The notes: generated by a model not told the origin, from the letters alone. DNA of 64,000 bases from Prorocentrum cordatum (GCA_963575745.1 CAUYUJ010017785.1:25001-89000); one strand, 5' to 3'; shown: positions 41,585-52,400, counted from the first letter of the stretch. Numbers and translations: made by a program.

Positions 41585-41603
41585 GGGGGGGGGGGGGGGG
41601 GGG

Positions 41604-41679
<76 letters not shown>
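41585..41679. repeat. G19-A76 composite homopolymer
   Basis: Nineteen G followed by seventy-six A on the plus strand, between the LINE N-terminal remnant and its relict leader. Such a length is hard to sequence and may be inexact. Confidence 0.95.
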
Positions 41680-41681
<2 letters not shown>

Positions 41682-41707
41682 TGAGCCACAATGGCTTGAG
41701 GCTACGG
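41680..41707 (-). other. nested double relict spliced leader
   Basis: The minus strand reads CCGTAGCC TCAAG CCATTGTGG CTCAAG. The last 15 bases match the leader from position 7 onward with one change; these are the bases left when a genomic relict is trans-spliced again at its own GTAG. The first 13 look like a further leader with eight internal bases deleted. That order is the signature of repeated retroposition through mRNA. Confidence 0.7.
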
Positions 41708-41710
41708 CCC

Positions 41711-42120
41711 TCCTCCTCCTCCTCCTCCTCCTCCTCCTCCTCCTCCTCCTCCTCGTTTCGCCTCCGCGGGTCTCGCCGCGGGCGAAGGCCTGTCTGGGTC
41801 GGGAGAGGACGAGCCGCGTCGAGGCAGCGCGAGGCAGGGCACCTGAGACGGCGACAGGCCGCGCGCCGACCACGATGGCCTTGGGCTGAGCGGGGGGGGC
41901 GAGCCCGGGGGAGGGGGGGCCAGGAGAGAAGCCAGGAGAGGAAGAGGACCGAGCGGAGTATGGGGCAGGGAACGAGAGCCGGCCAGAGGGGGCAGGAAAG
42001 GGCAATTCCTCCTCCTCCTCCGCCTCCTCCTCCTCCTCATCATCCTCATCCTCATCCTCATCCTCATCCTTCTCATCCTCCTCCTCCTCATCCTCCTCCT
42101 CCTCGTCCTTAGTCCGCCTG
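41711..42120. repeat. (TCC)n and (TCA)n tracts around a GC-rich spacer
   Basis: TCC at 41,711-41,755 and mixed TCC/TCA/TTC at 42,006-42,110. The space between is GC-rich with no protein-like frame. Confidence 0.8.
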
Positions 42121-42164
42121 CTCACCCTCGCCCATCCCTCATCCTCCCTCCTCAGCATCGCTCC

Positions 42165-42690
42165 AGCCTGGGGCCATACGTGAACCTCCGGGTGGGGCAC
42201 GATCCGTGCGAGGAGTGCGCCAAAACGAGCGGGGGGACGCTATGCGATCGCAGTCTCTGGGACCGTAAGTAAAGCTCCATGTGGGGCACGAGTGGTTGCA
42301 AGGCGGTGCCGCAATTCGCGGAGGGGCTCTATGCGAACGCGGTCTCTGTGGCCATGTGTGAACCTCCATGTGAGGCCCGATCCGTGTAAGGGCTTGCCGA
42401 CACGAGCGGGTGAACGCTATGCGAACGCAGTCTCTGAGGCCATAGGCAGAGCTCCCTGTGGTGCACGATCCCTGTGAGGGTGTGCCGAAATTGACGCAGG
42501 GACGCCATGCGAACGCAGTCTCTGGGGCCATGGGTGGACTATGCGAACGCGATATCGGGGGCCATAGGCGGAGCCCCCTGTGGGGCACGAACCGTTTGAG
42601 GGGTGTGCCAACGTGAGCGCACTCACTGGGGGAGTAGGTGGAGCTCCATGTGGAGGACGATACGCGCGAGTGGTGCGCCGAAACGGATGT
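42165..42690. repeat. satellite of about 88 bp, orientation 1
   Basis: The phrase (T/C)ATGCGAACGCAGTCTCTG recurs at 42,241, 42,330, 42,418 and 42,506 (spacing 88-89 bp), with a partial unit at 42,540. Each unit also has GGGGCACGATCCGTG and GAGCTCC(A/C)TGTG. The same satellite is present in reverse at 53,715-54,010. Confidence 0.9.
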
Positions 42691-43000
42691 GTGGAGCGTA
42701 GCCACAGGAGGCACAGCGCAAGACCGAACATTGTATTCACGTCTCGGCTCGTTCGTAATATCCTTGCGCAAGGGCCATATTAGTCGTCTCTGCACCGCCC
42801 CAATGTCAACGGATGGTCCCCAAAGGGGATCCGCGGAAGGAGGAAACGCGCGGCGCTGCAGACTCAAAACGGGAACCCGATTCCACGCAGGAGGTTTGAA
42901 ATAAACTTCGAGCATCGAACCTGAACCCCCCTCCTTCCTCCTGAGGGGCAACGCTCGGGGAGTAACTGCTGAAGGGAATGCACACCGAGCTTGAATCGGC
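42691..43000. other. no gene seen
   Basis: Mixed sequence without repeats or protein-like frames that I can support. Confidence 0.45.
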
Positions 43001-43004
43001 CATG

Positions 43005-43330
43005 CATCACCGATAGATCGGCGATAGGTCCCCGGGAGCCGATCCGAACGTTCCTGGGCAGGGTGGGCTCCCGGGCCCCTGCCGGCGACGAATGGGCGAT
43101 TGGGGGTCGATGCCTCCCCCCTCTGAGCCTGTCCCCCCCCAACGTCGATCCTGACGTTACCCTCAAGTCGGGCCTGTCCCTCTACAGGGGGAACACCCAA
43201 GAATAGTCCAAACATAATCAGTGGACAACTGTTCTACTATTGTTTAGCAGTCGTGGGGGATTTCTAGGGTATGTTTAATTTTTCGCCCAAAATCCCCCTG
43301 TAGGGGGGACATGCTCGACCTGACGTTACC
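43005..43330. repeat. dispersed repeat with GATGAATGGGCGAT-type core and a short direct repeat
   Basis: CGACGAATGGGCGATTGGGG then GTCGATGCCTCCC and CTGAGCCT recur at 56,145-56,195 (GATGAATGGGCGATGGGGG, ATCGATGCACCCC, CTGAGCCT). CTGACGTTACCCTC is repeated at about 43,150 and 43,320 around an inverted pair TCCCTCTACAGGGGGA / TCCCCCTGTAGGGGGGA. Confidence 0.6.
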
Positions 43331-43550
43331 CTCCCCCTCCCCTTCCCGGCGCCCTCGCCGCCTCGAGCAGGGGCTGGAGAAGCCACGGCTCCTCCGGGAA
43401 ACGCCGCGGGGAGGGGCGGGGTGCGGGGTGGGGGGCGGGGGGCGATGAGGAACGATGGGCCACAGGAGGGACACGGGGGCGGAGAGCCGGGGAAGGGAGA
43501 GGGGAAAGACGGAGGCAGGAGGTAACTCGTCTTCCTGATCGTCCTCCTAC

Positions 43551-43745
43551 ACCTCCTCCTCCTCCTCCTCCTCCTCCTCCTCCTCCTCCTCCTCCTCCTC
43601 CTCCTCCTCCTCCTCCTCCTCCTCCTCCCATCCTCCTTTTCCTCATCCTCCTCCTCCTCCTCCTCCTCCTCCTCCTCCTTCTCCTCCTCCTTCTCATCCC
43701 CCTCCGCCTCTTCCTCATCATCGTCATCATCAGCATCGCCATCAT
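43551..43745. repeat. (TCC)n tract
   Basis: TCC nearly pure from 43,551 to 43,628, then broken by TTC and ATC. Confidence 0.95.
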
Positions 43746-43844
43746 TATTCACACATCATATATAGCTCTTTCATGGCACACCACCTGACGGGCCCTTATG
43801 GCGGGCAGGGCGATTCGCCTGAGACGTCCTCAGCGTCGACGAGA

Positions 43845-44095
43845 GTGAAGCTTGAAACTTATAACCACTACGCGCATGGAGGGCGAATCGTTTTCAAAAT
43901 ATGTGCTGTGCCTGGGCGCCGCGCACACTCAGTTTAAATGCACAAACTATCTACAAGGATGGAGCAGCATCTGTGTTCGCAGCGGGGCTCTCGCCTTGAC
44001 GCCGCGCACACTCGTCTGAAACAAATGAACAAGGTATACGTATGCATGGCGGTCCCTCCTCAAAATGTCGTTCTCGCCTGAGGCGTCCACGCAGA
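43845..44095 (-). repeat. dispersed repeat family R1, reverse orientation
   Basis: GGGCTCTCGCCTTGACGCC, GCGCACACTCGTCTGAAAC and ATCGTTTTCAAAAT are reverse complements of the R1 phrases at 27.3 and 29.4 kb. Three units are recognisable. Confidence 0.7.
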
Positions 44096-44500
44096 ACGCC
44101 AATACCTATGAAACCGTGCAGCAATTGCACGGGGGGGGGGGGGGGGGGCAAATCCTGTCCAGAAAGGAGCCTTCTCATGAAACCACGCTACCTTCCGTTA
44201 CCATAGAGCTGTGTTGCAGCTACCTTGAAATGTGTGTATATGGTATACAATGTATACAAAGGGTGGAAAAAAAGGAAACAACAAAAAAACGGATTGTCGC
44301 TGCACGCGTCCTTAAACTGTTCGGCCCGACGTTGTCGCATTCCGATAAACTCAAAAGATGAACAATGCCCCTTTCAGGACGGAGTTCCTTGCTCGCCCGC
44401 GTCGGGGGGATGTTTTTGCTTTGTAAGGTCCTCGTACTAGTGCCGGCCCCGGCACGGAGCAGCTGCTCGGGAGAACATGCCAGCAAGCCCCCCTCACAAA
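44096..44500. other. no gene seen; G18 run at 44,131-44,148
   Basis: A homopolymer of 18 G and a GTATACAATGTATAC palindrome near 44,241. No coding content. Confidence 0.5.
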
Positions 44501-44561
44501 TGGCACCAAACCGCATTGGGCAACTCCGCCAAAATCACCCTAGCGGGGCCGCACCACGAGT

Positions 44562-45332
44562 TCATGGGAATCTGTCGATACTGCTCTGCCAAAAATAGCA
44601 CTGGCAACCAGGCTGGAACGAAGTCCCTCGAGGAGGTCGGGTCGTTCGATTCATCGGCTCGGCGACCCCAGCTCCTGAATCTTCTCGGGCCGTCGGAAAG
44701 GACATCCGACGATGCGCTGATGGAATATGAAGCCGCCCCGCTGCGCACGCCTCGATCGCCGCGTTAATCGACTCGACGAGCTCGTAGAAGTCGCCCCAGT
44801 TGCCAGCGTTGACCCTCTGCCACGTTCGGGGGGGCGCCTCCTTCCGAGCACCTCCTGCCCGCAGCGTCGCGCCCGTCTGCCAGGGCGACGCTGCACAGGT
44901 CACCTCCACTTCGCACACATCACTCCCCGCCGCATCTGGCAACTCGCCCGTGGAGGAACTCCTCTCGCCATAGATCAGCATGGCTCTGGGGGCGCCAGAG
45001 ACTCGTCTCCATAAGGCTCGATGGCGCCTTCTGATACGATGGCCACGTCGGCCGGGAAGAAAAATCGCGACCCGAGGGCCAGCCCCGCGCCGCGCGACGC
45101 CGATCATCGGCACTTTGGCGGCGTTGTCGGGGCCGAGCACAGAGAAGATGCCCATGCCGATCACGTTGTTGAACTGGAGCGTCGCAGGCGCCTTGGAGGG
45201 CCCGGCAAGCCTCGGTCGTCTGCTGGCCGCGCACGCGGAACAGGTCAAGTGTCGAGCTGCCTCGGCAATCGCCTGCCGCGCCTTGCTGCGCGCGAGGACC
45301 ACGACGAAATACTCGTTGATGCAGCGACCCAA
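44562..45332 (-). pseudogene. copia-type integrase with replaced catalytic residues
   Basis: A 256-codon open frame. HLTCSACAASRRP and the preceding His-rich part fit the zinc-binding end. FNNVIGMGIF fits the FN..vg.D.F motif with Gly for the first catalytic Asp. APRAMLIYGERSS fits the second (P..+.tD) with Tyr in place of Asp. ASPWQTGATLRAGGARK fits AP.QNG..ER.GG..K with Leu for the catalytic Glu. If the alignment is right the whole DDE triad is gone while the frame is open, so it is inactive as an integrase. Confidence 0.6.
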
Positions 45333-47470
45333 TCACTCGTGAATCTGCTGGGCTGCCTGAACGATCCAGGGGCCCATGCCTCTTGCGTTCGCAGCGTTTT
45401 TCGTCGGGGGCGCGGAGCGCGTCGTGCGCCCCCGACGCCTGCCTGTCGCCCGCCGCCTCCTCCTAGTGCTCGCGGTTGGCGTGGCCCTCGAAGACCGCCT
45501 TCCTGCCTCTGATGATTGCCCGTACAACAGCTCCGACCAGCTCGGGAATCAGCTGGGCGGCATCTCCGAACTCGCGGAGGGGCCCCGCCGCGGACGCACC
45601 CCAGGCACAGCATCTGCGCGAACTCGCGGGAGGCACCAGGCGGATTCAACAGACAGCTCCAAAGAATCGATCTGGCCTTCTCCTCCTGCATCTCAGGGAG
45701 GCGCGCGAGCGAGGCGCGCGAGCCTCGCGGCGAAATCGCCCCCCCCCCCCCCCCCCCCCCCGTTCCCCTGACGGCGAGTCTTGCGCGCGGCAGAAGCACT
45801 TGGAGCCGAAGGCCTGCTTGGTCGCAACGTCAGACATGACGGCCATCAAGTGCCGGCCGACCCCCCCCCCCCCCCTCAGCCGCATCTGGCGGGTCTCCTT
45901 GGGGGGGGCCAACGACGACGAGCACGGGCGTGGCCTCGTCGACGTGGTTCCACACCGCGACCTGCCCACCGCGCGCCAGGAGGTGGTGCCCTGAGAGCAC
46001 CACCACCTGCTCATGGTCGGCGTCGTCTGGTTTTCCACGCGGATGTTCAATGCCAGGCGCTCGCAGTCGTCCTCCATCTCGTCCGCGTGGAAGCTGGGCA
46101 CGGCTGAGCTCTCGGGGATCGCGCTGGCGATCGCGTCAGTCAGCTTCTCCTGCCCGCCCAGGTCACGGATGGGGCGAGCGAGGGGCTTCTCCTCGCGCGC
46201 GCCGAGCTTGATCAATCCTCGACAGTGCCTGCCCCGCGGTGATTGCGCGATCGCGCAGGGCCGACCAACAGGTTGGTCGTCTAGTTCGCGCTCTCATCCT
46301 TCATGAGCTCCCTCAGCGCAGCAAGCGCCCTGGCACGCGGAGGTTTCGCCTGCTCTTGAGGCGCGCCCCCCAGTTCATTCCAGCCCCCCTGGTCGTAGTC
46401 CTCCTCGACCGCGACGCTGCACCCTGGTCCTGCGTGCCAGTCGGCGTCGAAGTCCGTCTTGGAGGCGCTCTAGGCATCGGTGTCGGTACCTGGCCGCCGG
46501 TTGTCTTCTTTCTCGCTGCCAGCCCTTGATCTGCGCCTCGAAGTCCCCCCGCTCCTCCGAAGCGCCGATCACCTCGTGCATCCCGGCACTCGCTCGCGGG
46601 TAGAATCCCAGGTGTACCTTGCAAGCGCGGCGCGCACTCGGCCTTCGCCTTGCCGCCACGCTCGCAGAACTGAGCTCGCGAAAACAGCTGACCCCCTTCT
46701 CCGGGTCGCGGCCCCCAGGTTGCACACCCACCGCCGGCATGCGCGGCACGCCGTCGGCAATCTTGAGATGTCGGGCAAGCATGACTCCAGCCAGCGTTCT
46801 CGACTCGTCGTTGATCTCGCGCCTCGGCCACTTGATCTTGATCGCGCCTTTCTGGCCCGCCCTCTGCGTCTTGGAGACTGCTGCTTTGGGCTTGCTCGGC
46901 AAAGGAGCGCCCGTCCATTCCTGGACTCTCGAAGCTCACGATGCCGCAGCTCCCGGCGTCGAGGACGGCGATGAAAGCCGATGCGACGTGCTCGGGGGCT
47001 CGTCGGATGACATGCACATATGGATGCAACTGCACTGCACGGGACCCGGGACGCAGCGCCCTGAAACTGGCCGCTCTCGTGCTCGAGCCAGACTGGCCAT
47101 AAGCTAGCGCTGCGGATGGCGCCGGTTGCCTCAATGCTGATGCCGCGTTGTCCGGAGCGCATCTTGTCGAGGCTGTTGCACTGCTCGCTAGGCAGGCGGA
47201 CGTCGACGCATGGCCTGCGGCTGCAACTGCTGATGTCATCCACCACGCGCTCTGCCATTCGGCGACGTCCTCCTCTAGCTCCTGGTAGTCGTGCTGCTAG
47301 TTAAGCCGCATGTTGTCTAAGACCTTTGGTTCAGCCGTTCTTCCCCCTGGTGCACGACCCACGCGGGCCTTGGCGGCGTGCCCCGTGCGAGCCATCACCC
47401 AGTCTCCATCTTCTGAGCGCGCGCATCGACGCATGGTGAACACCCCGGGAGACGCCGGCACTTCTTTTTC
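45333..47470 (-). pseudogene. unresolved internal part of the copia-like element
   Basis: Several GC-rich frames overlap on both strands. On the minus strand AGVMLARHLKIADGVPRMPA and FHADEMEDDCERLALNIRVE look protein-like, but I cannot assign domains. Homopolymers (C23 at 45,739-45,761 and another C run near 45,863) may have caused false frame changes in the assembly. Confidence 0.4.
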
Positions 47471-47479
47471 GTTCCGGAA

Positions 47480-48275
47480 TCAATTGAGTCTGATTTCGCG
47501 CGCAGGTCCCCGCTCGAAGTTATCCAGCCGCAAAGAATGCTCGCCGCCTGCGCGGGCCAGGGGGGACCTCACATTCTGTTCTGGAAGGTCCAGCTCCGAC
47601 TTGAAGGCGCGCAGCGAGGCCCTCAGCTCCACAATGGAAGTCCTGGCAAGGAGGAGCGGAGCACCGCACTTCACCAGACACACGAAGATACTCCCGCAGA
47701 GCCTGCCCAGAATCATGGAGATGATGACGCCATCGGTCGCCGCGCAGATCTCGTCGTTCACGACGCAGCACGTCTGAAGCAGGGCATCGTTTCCAACATG
47801 ATTCGGTGTTTGTCATTGTTATCGTTTGCTTGTCCACTTCAACATACGTGTCGAAACCCACATGTTGAAGCCGCATGCGCATCGTGGGCCCCCCAGCCGG
47901 TCGGCCAGAGCTCTCGATGCCGATGGCCAGGGCGATGTGCTCGAAGAAGTTGGACTTGGCCGCCATCATCGCCTCCGTGGCCACGCAGCTGCACAACTCG
48001 TCGTCCACGGGCGCTGTCATGGCCGCGAGACTTGGCGCAGGCATCTGTGCGTCAGCTCGATTCTTGGGATTCTGGGGGCACTCTCGGTGCCAGTGGCCCA
48101 CGTGCTTGCAGATGCCGCACTTGGCCTTCCCTTGGTGGCCTCGATCGGTTCCTCCACCACCGCGCGGCCACGCGCCGCGCGGAAGCCTCGGTTCACTTTG
48201 TTGTCTGCCACGATTTTCCGCGCCTCGCCCCCAGGGCGGGGTTTCGAAGTGGAGAATGCGATGGCCGCACAACAA
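47480..48275 (-). pseudogene. gag zinc knuckle and protease part of the copia-like element
   Basis: CGICKHVGHWHRECP is a textbook CCHC knuckle (C-x2-C-x4-H-x4-C) at about 48,120-48,075. In a second frame IISMILGRLCGSIFVCLVK, GAPLLLARTSIVELRASL and GEHSLRLDNF fit the last part of a copia protease (form vP...G..l...vv.g..PlLLs...l..L.a...GHy.l.L). A frameshift between them and the missing DTGA motif mean the protease is broken. Confidence 0.6.
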
Positions 48276-49480
48276 TATGACGCATCGTTTTCTGCCAAGG
48301 TTCGTCCATCATCTCGCCGTTCCTCGTCCTCTGCGATCTCCGGGGGCTCCAGACCGAGCAAATTGACCATCGCGCCGTGCGCGATATCGTCCAGGTCGCC
48401 TTCCTCGAATGCCTGCGAAGTAGGCGGCTTTGGGGCCCGTTCTCTTCACGTTAACGCTGCTGTCGTCAGCCATCCGCTTCAACATGGTTACCGGCTGGTT
48501 CACAGCGTGCTCGCATCCTGCCTGGATCAGGAGTTGGTTGCGCTCAGTCTTGGCCAAACCTGCTCTTCTGAGAATTAAGAATCCTTGGACCGTATCGTTC
48601 TGCGCGCTGGGAAGCAATATCTCGACATGTGTGTTGCGTTATGCTCGCACTCTTTGACGAGCTCCATCAGAGTTTCATTTCTGACCTTTGGTGCCGCGAA
48701 AAGTGCCTTCTCAAGCTGCTGAAAGGTCTCCGCATCTGCCTTGGAATATGCCAGCGTGTCCAATGCCACTATCACTGCCTGGAGCCCTCCAACATATGAC
48801 ACCGATCGTAATCATCGATGTCGCGTCCCTGTCGCCGCCTCCATGGTAAGATGTAGGAGCAGAGTCTCTCCCTGACCCTCAGGTGGTTCTGCCGTCAATC
48901 TACTCTATGGGTCGGTCGCAAGGCGTTTCTCGGGCCACTCGCTGAAGTGTTTGCCGTCCCAGGACGGGCATGGAGGATCCTTTCGTCGTCCTCCTCGCCG
49001 ATGCCCTGTATCATCCCCAGCGTCGAGTTCTCTGCATGTGATTACTTCGACCCATTTTTATAACTGGTCGAGAGTCCCGAAGACTCGCGATATCTCTAAA
49101 CCTGCGTCGGAGCCATTCTCGAACGAACTACGCTTTTCCCCGAAGTCGTCATCGTACTTCTCGCCTGACGTCCAGCATGTGTCACCATACTCGTTCCTGG
49201 CCGTCCATGTTGAGTAGTCCCAAGGGTTGTCCCAGGCAGCTCGCCGCTGGCTACACTTCCTCCGAGGGTTATAGAAATGTGTCGTCGTAGCGTGCTGATG
49301 CTCGCCTCTCTGTGACATCTCCTGCCGCGTCGGCTCCCCCCAATCCGCTCGTAGCTGCATGGGGGCCCCGCATCGCCCACTCGCTCCCGGCTGCTGGCTC
49401 GACCGAGGTCTGTGTCGTCGCTCCGCCTCTGCCGCCTGCGTTTGCCGTGCGACCCGTAGCCCTGTCAGGAGTCCACATGA
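48276..49480 (-). pseudogene. gag-like N-terminal region of the copia-like element
   Basis: ADAETFQQLEKALFAA, VQGFLILRRAGLAKTERNQL and QPVTMLKRMADD are helical and fit a copia gag, in several frames with stops. A Ser/Arg-rich N-terminal part extends to about 49.4 kb. No start can be chosen. Confidence 0.45.
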
Positions 49481-49484
49481 GAAG

Positions 49485-49718
49485 ACGAGAGGAAGAGAGA
49501 GAGAGGGAGAGGGAGAGGGAGAGGAAGAGAGAGAGAGGGAGGGACAAAAAAAGGAGAGGGAGGGGGGGCGAGGAACACACGAACGAAGTACGCAGCACGA
49601 GCAGCATGAGTAGGCGGGTAAGGGTAAGAGAGAGAGAGAGAGCCAAACACTGCGCACACACACACACAAACAGAACCACAACAATAACATCAATAACAAC
49701 AATAACAACAATAAAATC

Positions 49719-49735
<17 letters not shown>
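49485..49735. repeat. (GA)n-rich and CA-rich tracts
   Basis: GAGAGA with GGGA variants (about 49,490-49,560 and 49,628-49,642), then (CA)n near 49,656 and AACAATAACA repeats. Confidence 0.85.
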
Positions 49736-49784
<49 letters not shown>

Positions 49785-50946
49785 CAAGTTAAGACTGTTC
49801 GCTCTGATCGGGTTGCGCGTACTTCACCACGTATATCCTATACCCCCGATACCCGCCCTCTTCGTCTTCGATCGTACCCCCTCTGGGGGGCACATCTTCC
49901 TGTGTCCTGCCACGCGTATTGGGCGCAGCCCCTAAAAGAGCAAGAGGAATGAGAAAGAAGAGAGACAGAGTGAGAGCGACAGAAAGAGAGAGGGAGAGAG
50001 AGAGAAAGAAAGCGAGGAGAAAAGGAGTGGGGGAAGGGAGGGAGGCGAGGGACAAGAAGGAGGGAGCAGAACTGCGGACGAGAGAGATTGGAAGGTGGGG
50101 GGCTTGCAACGGTCCCCAACGGGCGAGTCGGGCGGGCGGGGCCTGCAGACCCGCGGGCGGACCCTCACGGGCGCATCGGGCGTGCGGGACGTGAAAGCAC
50201 CCGGCGAGCTTCCAAGCGAGCCGCTGGGCCTGCCGTCGGGCGGGTCCGGCGGGCGGATCAAAGCGTGAGTCCTGAATGAAGTATGGGGAAGTCTCAGGCG
50301 AGAGCGTGCGAGTACATCTTCATTACTTGGCACGTGTATTTGGGGGGCACGAAGGGCGTATATGTGGGCCACAAATGGCAGCGAGGGGCCACTAAGGGCA
50401 GCATCGGGGCCACGAAGGGCAGCGACTGGACCACAAGGGGAGGGGCCACGAAGGGCAGCAATGAGGCACAAAGGGCGCGAGCGAGCATAGGGCACGAAGG
50501 GCATGACCCTGTCGGGCGGGCCGAGCGGGCGGATCGATCGTGAGTTATACGCGATTAGCCAGGAAGTTTCCAGCGAGAGAGCGATTCCTTAGTAAATTTG
50601 AAGAAGTCCCCAGCGAACGCGCGATTCCTGAATGGCAAGAGTGCGGCGCCTGAGAAAATTGCGAGGAGGCCTCAGGCGGGAGCGCTACTCTTAAGTAAAT
50701 AGCGACGAAGTCTCAAGCGGGAGCGGGGGACCAGAGTAAATTTCGAGGAAGTATCAAGCGGGAGCCGTTGCTGTTGTTGTAAACTGGGGGCCCGGGGTAC
50801 AGTTTGACGAGGAAGACTTTCCCTGATGAAAAACAGGGTGCGAGCGCCGAGAGGGGCATTTCAATTGAAAAATACGATGTGCACGGGAGGGGGGGATCAA
50901 CAATGATTCTCCAGTAATGAGAGTTCAACACCAACACCAACAACAA

Positions 50947-50978
<32 letters not shown>

Positions 50979-51036
50979 ACAACAACAATAACAGCAGCAG
51001 CAACAACAACAACAACAGCACCAACAACAACAATAA
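49736..51036 (+). repeat. composite repeat unit 1 (CAA array, head, minisatellite, CAA-tail)
   Basis: After (CAA)n (49,717-49,782) comes a head, AAGACTGTTCGCTCTGATCG, then CGATACCCGCCCTC, TTCGTCTTCGATCG and CCCCTCTGGGGGG. A middle part has GGGCCACGAAGGGCA minisatellite units (50,345-50,500) and 40-50 bp units with GCGGGAGCGCGATTCCTGA. The tail has AAGACTTTCCCTGATGAAAA, CAGGGTGCGAGCGCCGAG and GGGGGATCAACAATGATT, ending in CAA/CAG repeats (50,932-51,036). The same order is repeated at 51,037-52,165. Confidence 0.8.
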
Positions 51037-51283
51037 TTTTAAGACTGATCGCCCTTATATGCTCGAGTGTCCAATAACGCGTATTTCCCAAACCCTCGAT
51101 ACCCGCCCTCTTCGTCTTCGATCGGACCCCTTTTTGGGGGGTATACCTTTCGTCCCTGCAGGCCGGGCCCCGGCAAGCGGCGGGGCGGCCGCGGACCGTC
51201 GGCCTGGCCAGCGGCAGCGCTGATCGGCGGGGCAGCCGCGGACCGTCGACCCGACCCCAAGAGGGACGGACAGGGGACCGACC

Positions 51284-51328
<45 letters not shown>

Positions 51329-52047
51329 TCGAAGACGACGGCGACGACGACGACGACGACGGCGACGACGAGCGAAAGCGAGAGCGAGAGAGAACGACAG
51401 CAGGGCCACGAAGGGCACGAAGTAGGCCACGAAGGGCGACAGCGGGGACACGAAGGGAATGCGTATGGGGCCACGAAGAGCGCGAACGAGCGGGGGCCAC
51501 GAAGTGCAGATAATGCGGGGCCACAGAAGGCAACTATGGGGCCACTGAGGGTAGCAACTGGGCCACGTAGGACAGTGAGGGGGACACAAATGGCGACAGC
51601 GGGGCCACGAAGGGCATGCACATGGGGCCACAACGGGCGCGACTCCTGGGTGCATGGGTGTCGGGAGCGCGGCGCTTGGGCAAAGTGCAGGGAATTCCAA
51701 CGCAAGGCCATTCTTCAGTAAGTTGCAAGCAACCAGCGAGAGCGCGACTCCAGAGCGCCGGGAGAGCGATTCCTGAATAAATTGTAAGGAAGTCCCAAGC
51801 GAGAGCGCGATTCCTGAATAAAATGCGTGGAAGTCTCGGGCGGGAGCGGGGGTCCTGACTAAATTGTAAGGAAGTATCACGCGGGAGCCGTTGTTGTTGT
51901 AACCCGGGAGGCAAGGGCCCAGTTTCAGCATGAAGACTTTCCCTGCCAAAAAACAGGGTGCGAGCGTCGAGGGGCACACTTTGATTGAGAAAAACAGTAT
52001 GCACCGGTGGGGGGGATCAACAATAATTATTCTTCAGAAATGAGAAT

Positions 52048-52099
<52 letters not shown>

Positions 52100-52113
52100 C
52101 CACAACCACAACC

Positions 52114-52160
<47 letters not shown>

Positions 52161-52165
52161 GACGA
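51037..52165 (+). repeat. composite repeat unit 2
   Basis: The head (AAGACTGATCGCCCTT, CGATACCCGCCCTC, TTCGTCTTCGATCG), a (GAC)n tract (51,283-51,330), GGGCCACGAAGGGCA units (51,393-51,640), CGATTCCTGAATAAA units, and the tail (GAAGACTTTCCCTGCCAAAA, CAGGGTGCGAGCGTCGAG, GATCAACAATAATTATTC, TTCAGAAATGAGAATA) all follow the order of unit 1. It ends in (CAA)n passing into (CGA)n. Confidence 0.8.
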
Positions 52166-52280
52166 CAGAAACAACAAAAACGACAAAAACGAGGGAGTGA
52201 GAAGAAGGGGGGGAGAGAGAGGGAGGGAACAAAAAAAACAGGTGGAGAGAGAGGGAGGAAAGAGGGAGAGAGGGAGAGAT

Positions 52281-52313
<33 letters not shown>

Positions 52314-52400
52314 TGGAGAACATAACAAAGGGAGAGAAAGAGAGAGAGAGAGAGAGAAAAAAAAAAAACATAACAAACGCAGTCCTGGCTTCTTAACCCG
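52166..52400. repeat. (GA)n-rich tract
   Basis: GAGAGAGGGAG runs with short A tracts, resembling 49,490-49,560; both lie beside (CAA)n arrays. Confidence 0.85.

Larger units (their letters stand above)
44500..49500 (-). mobile_element. degenerate Ty1/copia-like LTR retrotransposon
   Basis: On the minus strand, in order: gag-like sequence with a CCHC knuckle (49.4-48.0 kb), the C-terminal part of a protease (47.8-47.5 kb), a fragmented stretch, then an integrase core (45.3-44.56 kb). This gag-protease-integrase order, with integrase before any reverse transcriptase, is that of Ty1/copia elements. Reverse transcriptase and RNase H would lie below 44.5 kb and I do not see them. I found no convincing LTR pair. 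Frame changes separate the parts. Confidence 0.65.

Noticed and set aside
42698-42725. Another spliced-leader relict (GCGTAGCCAC...GCGCAAG)
   Set aside because: Only the first ten bases resemble the leader and the rest does not fit; no coding frame follows.
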